Notes under the pieces: generated by a model | Seen by the model: only the letters and a program-made list of their open reading frames with translations | What the model was told of the DNA's origin: nothing | Databases searched by the model: none | Position numbers and translations under genes: made by a program | Shown: positions 57,685 to 64,000 of the stretch, in pieces | How positions within the stretch are numbered: the first letter of the stretch is position 1 | Layout of the letters: every line of letters begins with the position of its first letter | Origin: Microvirga ossetica | GTDB taxonomy: Bacteria; Pseudomonadota; Alphaproteobacteria; Rhizobiales; Beijerinckiaceae | Assembly: GCF_002741015.1 (NCBI RefSeq) | Contig: NZ_CP016616.1 | Coordinates: forward strand, 2,203,501 to 2,267,500 | Length of the DNA: 64,000 nt | Reading direction: 5' to 3'

Positions 57685-59405
57685 GCGCCGCCCCTGTCGC
57701 CCAGACCGCCGGAATCCTCCTGGTCGAAGATTCGGAGACTCAGGCGCTGCAGCTGCGCCATATGCTGGAGACGAACGGCTTTCACGTCTCGTGGCGCTCC
57801 ACCGCGGAAGCCGCCCTCGACAGCCTGAACGAAAAGCTGCCCGATCTCGTCATCGCCGATTACCATCTGCCCGGCATGAACGGCGACGAGCTGACGCGGC
57901 AGATGCGGCTCAACGTGCGCACCCGGGCGCTCCCGGTGATCATGCTGACGGAAGCCCGGGAGCGTGCTGTCGAGCGCCAGGGGCTGGAGAGCGGCGCGGA
58001 CGCCTACATTTCCAAATCGGCCGAGCAGGAGCTGATCATCCTGCGCATCAAGGCGCTGCTGCGCCGGCGCTCGTCGCCGATCGGCGATGCCCGGGAAGAG
58101 CGGCAATCCCCCAGCTTCGGCGCCTTCCGCCGCGCCTGCATCATCGTCGTGGACGACAGTCCCACCCGCAGCACCTATCTCCAGAACATGCTGACCCACG
58201 AGGGCTATGCGGTGACGGGAGCCCAGAACACTTCCGAGGCTCTCCGGCTGGTCCGCGCGCCGAACTCCACCTGGGACTGCGTTCTGGTGAACCTGCTCAG
58301 CCCAAGCTTCGACGGCATCGAGCTGTGCCGCCAACTGAACCTGTATCGTGGCCTCGCCCCGTTGCCCGGCACGGACGCCCCGACCTTCGCCATCGTTGGC
58401 CTCGGCAACGAGGAGGGTGGCGACATGCTCGCACGCGCCTTCGCCGCAGGCGTCGATGACATCGTTCCCTCGACGATCGAGCCCGACGTGATGCGCGTGC
58501 GCATCCGCGCCCTCGTCCGGCGCAAGCTGATGCAGGACGAGAACTGGCGCATCGAGGCGGAGCTGCGCGAGCGGGAGCTCGCCCTGGCGCGGGCACGGGC
58601 GGAAGCCGCCTCGGCGGAGGCGCTGGCCAATGCCAATCGCGAGCTCGAGGAGGCGAACGACCTCCTGAAGGGCACGCAGGCCCAGCTCGTCCAGGCGGCC
58701 AAGATGGCCTCCCTCGGCGAGCTCGTTGCAGGCATCGCGCACGAGATCAACAATCCTCTCGCCTTCATCCAGGCGCATCAGGGAACGGTGGACAGGCTCC
58801 TGGGCGAGATTGCCGCAAAGCTGCCGGCGGAGGCCGGGCTCGAGCGGCAGGTTCAGAAATCGCGCGACCGGGTCGCAGCCATGAAGCTGGGGCTCGCCCG
58901 GATTCAGGAACTCGTTCTCAACCTGAGGCGCTTCTCGCGCCTGGACGAAGGCGACTTCCAGACCGTCAACGTGCCTGAATCGATCGAGACCGTCCTCGCT
59001 CTCCTGGGCCACAAGCTCGGCACCCGGATCGACGTGCGCCGCCGCTACAACGCGGTTCCCGACCTCTATTGCTCGCCTGCCCTGCTGAACCAGGTGGTCA
59101 TGAATATCGTCGGCAACGCCGCCGACGCGATCAAGGGGACCGGCGGCATAGACATTGAAACCGAGAGCAACAAGACAACCTATACGATCAGAATCAGCGA
59201 TACGGGTCCGGGCATTCCTCCGGAATTGCGGGAGCGCATCTTTGAGCCGTTCTTTACGACCAAGCCCGTAGGGTCTGGAACTGGACTTGGTCTGGCTATC
59301 GCCTATAGCGTCGTTCAGGCCCACAAGGGATCGATCACGGTGGAGGCAGGCTCGCAGGGCGGCGCCAGCTTCATCATCACGATCCCGAGGCAGATTGTTG
59401 CATGA
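57681..59405 (+). CDS. Double-receiver sensor kinase (REC-REC-HisKA-HATPase)
   Basis: 574 residues. The first receiver has LLVEDSE and D60 in [11 protein letters not shown]. The second starts IIVVDDSP but reads [12 protein letters not shown], with Asn204 where the phospho-Asp should be. A coiled coil (about 285-340) leads to HisKA with H354 ([12 protein letters not shown]) and an HATPase with [30 protein letters not shown] and [11 protein letters not shown]. Soluble, no membrane helix. It sits in the place of wspR and probably receives phosphate from CheA on the first receiver. Confidence 0.92.
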   Translation: MSAAPVAQTAGILLVEDSETQALQLRHMLETNGFHVSWRSTAEAALDSLNEKLPDLVIADYHLPGMNGDELTRQMRLNVRTRALPVIMLTEARERAVERQGLESGADAYISKSAEQELIILRIKALLRRRSSPIGDAREERQSPSFGAFRRACIIVVDDSPTRSTYLQNMLTHEGYAVTGAQNTSEALRLVRAPNSTWDCVLVNLLSPSFDGIELCRQLNLYRGLAPLPGTDAPTFAIVGLGNEEGGDMLARAFAAGVDDIVPSTIEPDVMRVRIRALVRRKLMQDENWRIEAELRERELALARARAEAASAEALANANRELEEANDLLKGTQAQLVQAAKMASLGELVAGIAHEINNPLAFIQAHQGTVDRLLGEIAAKLPAEAGLERQVQKSRDRVAAMKLGLARIQELVLNLRRFSRLDEGDFQTVNVPESIETVLALLGHKLGTRIDVRRRYNAVPDLYCSPALLNQVVMNIVGNAADAIKGTGGIDIETESNKTTYTIRISDTGPGIPPELRERIFEPFFTTKPVGSGTGLGLAIAYSVVQAHKGSITVEAGSQGGASFIITIPRQIVA

Positions 59406-61303
59406 CCTTGCCGAGTGAGATGAACCCAACGCATGGCACCATCCTGGTCGTCGACGACGAGCCGGACATCCTGATCGCCCTCGAGGACCTGTTCGAGGAC
59501 GATTACCGGGTGCTGACCGCCTCGTCTCCGATCAAGGCGTTGGACATCATCCGGAAAGAGCCGGACATCGCGATCATCATCTCGGACCAGCGCATGCCCG
59601 AGATGCAGGGCGACGAGTTCCTGGCCAAGGCCCGGAATGTCACCGATGCGGAAGCGATCCTTCTCACGGGCTATGCCGACCTCAAGGCTGTCATCGGCGC
59701 GGTCAACAGGGGCCGCATCATGGCCTATGCGCCCAAGCCCTGGGACCCGGCCGCCCTCACCAACATGGTGGCCGCCGCCTATCAACGGCGCATGCTCGCC
59801 CGGGAGCTCGACACCGAGCGCTCCCTCCTGCACGGGCTGATGGACAGCACGGGCGACCTGATCTCGTTCAAGGATCTCGACGGCCGCTTCGTGCGCCTGA
59901 ATGCAAGCAAGGCCCGCAGCCTCGGACACCCGGCCAGAAGGTGCCTGGGCCGCAAGGAGCGCGACTATGTCTCGCCCCAGCGCGCCGCCATGATCGAAGA
60001 GGCGGAGCGGCGAGCTATCGCAGCGCGCGCACCCGATGAGGTGATCGAGGAACGGACCACGCCCGACGGCACGACCCGGTGGTTTCTCATCAATCACATC
60101 CCGATCCTCGACGAGTCGGGAACCGTCACCAACCTCGCCACCATCGAGCGCGACATCACGGAACGCAAGATGATGGAAATGCGCCTGCGGCAGGCGGACA
60201 AGATGCAGGCTCTGGGAACGCTCGCCGGCGGCGTCGCGCACGACTTCAACAACCTGCTGATGGCGGTTCTCGGTAGCCTGGATCTTGCATCCCGCCGGGC
60301 TCCCGACGATCCGCGGCTGACGCGTCTCCTGCAGAACGCCACCTACGCGGCCGAGCGGGGCGCGTCGCTGACGCAGCGGCTCCTGAGCTTCAGCCGCCAG
60401 CGCGACATGCGGTTGCAGGCGGTCGACGTCAACCAGGTCATTACGGGCATGAACGACCTGCTGACGCGCACGCTCGGGGGGGTCGTCCGGATCGAGCGGA
60501 AGCTGACCGACGACCTGTGGACGGCCATGGTCGACCCGGACCAGCTGGAGTTGGCGATCCTCAACCTGTGCATCAACGCCCGCGATGCGATGGCCGAGAG
60601 CGGAACCCTGACTCTCTCCACCCGCAACGAGGCCGTGGAGGAGGGACGCATCGCCGAGCTGAACGGCGGGGATTACGTGGTGATCTCCGTGGCGGATACC
60701 GGCACCGGTATCCCGCCCGAGGTTCTGACCCGCGTGCTGGAGCCCTTCTTCACTACGAAGGAGGTCGGCAAGGGCACCGGCCTCGGCCTGCCCATGGTCT
60801 ACGGCCTCGCCCAGCAATCCGGAGGCACCGTCACGATCCGCAGCACCGTCGGAGCGGGAACGACGGTCGAGCTCTACCTGTCCCGTGCGGCTGCGGAGCG
60901 GGAGGATGGCCCGCGCGAGAAGCAGACCATTGCCCCGGACGCGCCAAAGGTGCGCATTCTTCTCGTGGATGACGATGCGGAAGTAAGAACGGTCACGGCT
61001 GCATACCTCGCCGATATGGGTCACCGGGTCGTGGAGGCGGCCGATGGATCGTCGGCGCTCGACATCCTGAAAACCGACGACCAGCTCGACCTTCTCATCG
61101 CCGACTTCGCCATGCCCGGCATGACGGGGACTGACCTCGCCGACAAGGTGCGGGCGATCCGGCCGGAGATCGGCATCCTTCTGGTGACGGGCTATGCCGA
61201 TCCAAGGCGCCTGCCGGAAGGTTATCCTATGCTGCACAAGCCCTTCAACCGCATCGATCTGGCGGCGAAGATCAGTGAGGCAGCGCGCCATCGGCTGAAT
61301 TGA
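59402..61303 (+). CDS. Hybrid kinase (REC-PAS-HisKA-HATPase-REC)
   Basis: 633 residues, soluble. The N-terminal receiver has VVDDEPD and D62 ([11 protein letters not shown]). A PAS domain (about 140-255) is followed by HisKA with H280 ([11 protein letters not shown]), an HATPase with [23 protein letters not shown] and [11 protein letters not shown], and a C-terminal receiver with D568 ([11 protein letters not shown]). Coupled to the preceding gene by an ATGA overlap; last gene of the operon. It could pass the signal on to a response regulator encoded elsewhere. Confidence 0.92.
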   Translation: MTLPSEMNPTHGTILVVDDEPDILIALEDLFEDDYRVLTASSPIKALDIIRKEPDIAIIISDQRMPEMQGDEFLAKARNVTDAEAILLTGYADLKAVIGAVNRGRIMAYAPKPWDPAALTNMVAAAYQRRMLARELDTERSLLHGLMDSTGDLISFKDLDGRFVRLNASKARSLGHPARRCLGRKERDYVSPQRAAMIEEAERRAIAARAPDEVIEERTTPDGTTRWFLINHIPILDESGTVTNLATIERDITERKMMEMRLRQADKMQALGTLAGGVAHDFNNLLMAVLGSLDLASRRAPDDPRLTRLLQNATYAAERGASLTQRLLSFSRQRDMRLQAVDVNQVITGMNDLLTRTLGGVVRIERKLTDDLWTAMVDPDQLELAILNLCINARDAMAESGTLTLSTRNEAVEEGRIAELNGGDYVVISVADTGTGIPPEVLTRVLEPFFTTKEVGKGTGLGLPMVYGLAQQSGGTVTIRSTVGAGTTVELYLSRAAAEREDGPREKQTIAPDAPKVRILLVDDDAEVRTVTAAYLADMGHRVVEAADGSSALDILKTDDQLDLLIADFAMPGMTGTDLADKVRAIRPEIGILLVTGYADPRRLPEGYPMLHKPFNRIDLAAKISEAARHRLN

Positions 61304-61487
61304 GGCGAAGGCGGTCAAAGGTTCGAATGCATGCTCTCCACGGTTCACAGCGCGTTTCGAGCAGCTTTATGCCTGAAACCGGGCGAAAATCGCGGAAAAT
61401 TGACCTTTCGCGGGTGCGATTCGAGCTGCCGTAGGGGCAGAAAATGGTAAATTTCCTTTAAATATTATCCATTGTTGCATGGACAGA

Positions 61488-61517
61488 TTGACAATTTCGG
61501 GGCTTCGCACCTTAACT
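61488..61517 (+). promoter_or_regulatory. Candidate promoter of the peptide ABC operon
   Basis: TTGACA (61488-61493) is a perfect -35; TTAACT (61512-61517) follows after 18 bases as a modest -10. It lies 48 bases before the binding-protein ATG, in an otherwise empty 261-base gap. Confidence 0.4.
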
Positions 61518-61564
61518 CCGTCACAGAACGGCCACGAGTAGAGCCGTCTCAGAGGACCAAGGTA

Positions 61565-63166
61565 ATGAAAAAATCAGCCCTTTTCGCAGCCATCTGCGTT
61601 CCGGCCTTCCTGGTCGCCGCTCCGCTGGCTGCCAAAACCCTCGTCTATTGCTCCGAGGGCAGCCCGGAGAACTTCTATCCCGGCGTCAACACCACCGGCA
61701 CGTCCTTCGACGCGACCGAGCAGATCTACGACAACATCGTCGACTTTGAGCGCGGCGGCACGAAGGTCGTCCCCGGCCTCGCCGAGAAGTGGGACATCTC
61801 CGCTGACGGCACGGTCTACACCTTCCACCTGCGCAAGAACGCCAAGTGGCATTCCAACAAGAACTTCAAGCCGACCCGCAACCTGAACGCCGACGACGTC
61901 GTGTTCATGTTCGAGCGTCAGTGGAAGGAAGCGAACCCCTTCTTCAAGGTCACGAGCCCGAACCACTCCTACTTCAGCGACATGGGCATGCCCGCCCTGC
62001 TGAAGTCGGTGGAGAAGGTCGACGACTACACCGTCCGCGTCACGCTCAATAAGCCGGAGGCTCCGTTCCTGGCCAACCTCGCCATGCAGTGGGCGGGCGT
62101 TCAGTCCAAGGAATATGCCGACGCCATGCTGAAGGCCGGCACGCCGGAGAAGATCGACCAAGAGCCGGTCGGCACCGGCCCGTTCTATCTCGTCCAGTAC
62201 CAGAAGGACGCCATCATCCGTTATAAGGCGTTCCCCGAGTACTGGGACGGCAAGGCGAAGATCGACGACCTCGTCTTCTCGATCACCCCGGACGCCTCCG
62301 TGCGTTGGGCCAAGCTCCAGAAGGGCGAATGCCACGTCATGCCGTATCCGAATCCGGCTGACCTCGACGCCATGAAGAAGGATCCGAACGTCACGGTCAT
62401 GGATCAGGCCGGCCTGAACGTCGGCTATCTCGCCTACCAGACCACGAAGAAGCCCTTCGACGACGTGCGCGTCCGCAAGGCCTTCAACATGGCCATGAAC
62501 AAGAAGGCGATCGTCGACGCGGTGTTCCTCGGCTCGGGCGTTCCCGCCACGAACCCGATCCCGCCGACCATGTGGTCGTTCAACAAGTCCATCAAGGACG
62601 ACGAGTACAACCCGGAAGCGGCCAAGAAGCTCCTGGCCGAGGCCGGCTACCCGAACGGTCTCGAGACCGACCTCTGGGCCATGCCGGTTCAGCGCCCCTA
62701 CAACCCGAATGCCCGCCGCATTGCCGAACTCATGCAGGCCGACCTCGCCAAGATCGGCGTGAAGGCCGAGATCAAGAGCTTCGAGTGGGGCGAGTATCGC
62801 AAGCGGGCCCAGGCCGGCGAGCACCAGATGGCTCAGCTCGGCTGGACGGGCGACAACGGCGATCCGGACAACTTCCTGCACACCCTGCTCGGCTGCGCCT
62901 CGGCGCAGAGCGCTTCGGGCTCGAACATCGCCAAGTGGTGCTACAAGCCCTTCGACGATCTCGTGACGAAGGCGAAGGTCGTGACCAACCAGGCCGAGCG
63001 CACCAAGCTCTACGAGGAAGCTCAGAAGATCTTCAAGGAGCAGGCTCCGTGGTTCACGGTGGCTCACGCCGTGCAGCTGAAGCCGGTCCGCAAGGAAGTC
63101 GTGGATTTCAAGCTCTCGCCGTTCGGCCGCCACACCTTCTATGGCGTCGACATCAAGGGCAAGTAA
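61565..63166 (+). CDS. dppA: Dipeptide/oligopeptide ABC substrate-binding protein (DppA-like)
   Basis: 533 residues. Signal peptide 1-23 (PLAAK), then KTLVYCSEGSPENFYPGVNTT and the family signature region GLAEKWDISADGTVYTFHLRKNAKWHS. DppA-like proteins capture di- and oligopeptides, or sometimes heme, in the periplasm. AAGG precedes ATG 61565; the frame is open back to 61472, but this start gives a normal signal peptide. It is followed by a terminator-like hairpin and then the permease gene. Confidence 0.93.
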   Translation: MKKSALFAAICVPAFLVAAPLAAKTLVYCSEGSPENFYPGVNTTGTSFDATEQIYDNIVDFERGGTKVVPGLAEKWDISADGTVYTFHLRKNAKWHSNKNFKPTRNLNADDVVFMFERQWKEANPFFKVTSPNHSYFSDMGMPALLKSVEKVDDYTVRVTLNKPEAPFLANLAMQWAGVQSKEYADAMLKAGTPEKIDQEPVGTGPFYLVQYQKDAIIRYKAFPEYWDGKAKIDDLVFSITPDASVRWAKLQKGECHVMPYPNPADLDAMKKDPNVTVMDQAGLNVGYLAYQTTKKPFDDVRVRKAFNMAMNKKAIVDAVFLGSGVPATNPIPPTMWSFNKSIKDDEYNPEAAKKLLAEAGYPNGLETDLWAMPVQRPYNPNARRIAELMQADLAKIGVKAEIKSFEWGEYRKRAQAGEHQMAQLGWTGDNGDPDNFLHTLLGCASAQSASGSNIAKWCYKPFDDLVTKAKVVTNQAERTKLYEEAQKIFKEQAPWFTVAHAVQLKPVRKEVVDFKLSPFGRHTFYGVDIKGK

Positions 63167-63185
63167 GCTAATCCCTTCAACCTAC

Positions 63186-63220
63186 GGCGGAGCGGCTTAA
63201 AAAAGCCGCTCCGCCTTTTT
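63186..63220 (+). terminator. Terminator/attenuator between dppA and dppB
   Basis: GGCGGAGCGGCTT (63186-63198) pairs perfectly with AAGCCGCTCCGCC (63203-63215) across AAAA, and five T residues follow. It sits 19 bases after the dppA stop. Partial termination here would give more binding protein than permease. Confidence 0.85.
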
Positions 63221-63231
63221 ACGTTCAGACG

Positions 63232-64000
63232 ATGCTCAGATTCATTTTCACCCGTGTCAGCCTGATCATCCCGACCTTCATCGGGATCACGTTGCTGGCT
63301 TTCTTCCTGATCCGCCTCGTACCGGGCGATCCCATCGAAACGCTTGCCGGCGAGCGCGGCATCGATCCCGCCCGCCACGAGCAACTCCGCAAGGAATACG
63401 GCTTCGACAAGCCGGTCATCGTCCAATACGGGATCTATCTGTCCCGCGTCCTCCAGGGCGATCTGGGCAAGTCGATGATCACGCAGGAGCCGGTGCTGAG
63501 CGAGTTCTCGTCGCTGTTCCCGGCGACCATCGAGCTGGCGCTCTGCGCCATCATCTTTGCTCTCGTTCTCGGGCTTCCAGCGGGAATTATCGCGGCGATC
63601 CGACGAAATTCGATCTTCGATCATGGCGTGATGGGCATTTCGCTCGCCGGCTATTCCATGCCGATCTTCTGGTGGGGCCTCATCCTCATCCTGCTGTTTT
63701 CGGTGCAGTTCGACCTGACGCCCGTCTCGGGTCGCATCGACGTGCTCTATTATATCGAGCCCGTCACCGGCTTCCTTCTGATCGACACGCTCCTGTCCGA
63801 TGAGCCGGAGGCGTTCTGGTCCGCCGTCAGGCACCTGATCCTGCCCACCATCGTGCTCGGCACGGTGCCGCTTGCGGTGATCGCCCGCATGACCCGCTCG
63901 GCGATGCTGGAAGTCCTCGGCGAGGATTACATCCGCACCGCCAAGGCCAAGGGCCTCCCCCGGTTCCGCATCGTCGCTCTGCATGCCCTGCGCAATGCGC
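63232..64000 (+). CDS. dppB: Peptide ABC permease DppB-like, cut by window end
   Basis: The first 256 residues are visible and the frame is open at the window edge. It starts MLRFIFTRVSLIIPTFIGIT, continues FFLIRLVPGDPIETLAGERG and YGIYLSRVLQGDLGKSM, and reaches the EAA-type loop (RSAMLEVLGEDYIRTAKAKGL), all typical of DppB/OppB. It should form the inner-membrane channel with a DppC partner encoded beyond the window. It starts 11 bases after the T tract of the hairpin. Confidence 0.93.
   Translation, partial: MLRFIFTRVSLIIPTFIGITLLAFFLIRLVPGDPIETLAGERGIDPARHEQLRKEYGFDKPVIVQYGIYLSRVLQGDLGKSMITQEPVLSEFSSLFPATIELALCAIIFALVLGLPAGIIAAIRRNSIFDHGVMGISLAGYSMPIFWWGLILILLFSVQFDLTPVSGRIDVLYYIEPVTGFLLIDTLLSDEPEAFWSAVRHLILPTIVLGTVPLAVIARMTRSAMLEVLGEDYIRTAKAKGLPRFRIVALHALRNA

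Noticed and set aside
57576..61348. Long minus-strand frames opposite the two kinase genes
   Set aside because: Both kinases have complete motifs in overlapping plus-strand frames; the antisense products are compositionally odd.

Overview
The window is high-GC DNA with short gaps, many 4-base start/stop overlaps and long antisense open frames caused by codon bias. Gene content (BcsN-type cellulose operon, LsrB/VtlR-like LysR protein, Zur plus a second Fur-like regulator, TctC-type binding protein, Rhizobiales-style intergenic repeats) points to an alphaproteobacterium of the Hyphomicrobiales, possibly near Microvirga/Methylobacteriaceae. The genus is an inference from memory. I see no tRNA, rRNA, CRISPR array, phage gene or insertion sequence.

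Layout. 1-9.4 kb is a variant pel exopolysaccharide operon: a PelA-type glycoside hydrolase, a short PelB-like TPR protein, an ExoF/Wza-like outer-membrane exporter, then PelD, PelE, PelF and PelG. It is followed by a LysR regulator, two small genes, a LuxR-type regulator with a degenerate receiver and a CHASE4-like GGDEF-EAL protein. 14.9-21.3 kb holds mixed single genes (DoxX, DUF1194, TctC-type binding protein, phosphoglucomutase, VOC protein, small proteins) and a likely small RNA at about 20.76-20.85 kb. 21.3-28.6 kb is a sugar cassette: a LacI repressor divergent from an ABC importer, a TIM-barrel isomerase/epimerase and a Gfo/Idh dehydrogenase, with a clear promoter and operator. 28.7-29.8 kb has Zur and a Fur-like protein without the usual metal ligands. 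30.0-35.0 kb is an RND efflux pair with a divergent TetR. 35.1-39.4 kb is a glutaryl-CoA operon (GcdH, a DapB-like protein lacking the catalytic histidine pair, a CaiB/BaiF CoA-transferase) with a divergent LysR, then a Bcr/CflA transporter.

40.9-50.0 kb is a cellulose operon (bcsN, bcsA, bcsB, bcsZ and a BcsK-like TPR gene). Directly downstream, 50.1-61.3 kb is a tightly packed chemosensory operon with the parts of the Wsp system (CheW, CheR-TPR, CheW, MCP, CheA-REC, CheB) but with two multi-domain sensor kinases in the place of the diguanylate cyclase WspR. The window ends in a dipeptide/oligopeptide ABC operon (binding protein and partial first permease).

The main theme is surface polysaccharide and its control: two polymer systems (Pel-like, cellulose), a c-di-GMP turnover protein, a PilZ domain on BcsA, a PelD receptor-like protein, and a Wsp-like array next to the cellulose genes. 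Phosphoglucomutase could feed UDP-glucose for cellulose. Most notable are the hybrid export machinery of the Pel locus, the Wsp-like operon with a changed output, the DapB-like protein in the glutaryl-CoA operon, and the small RNA.
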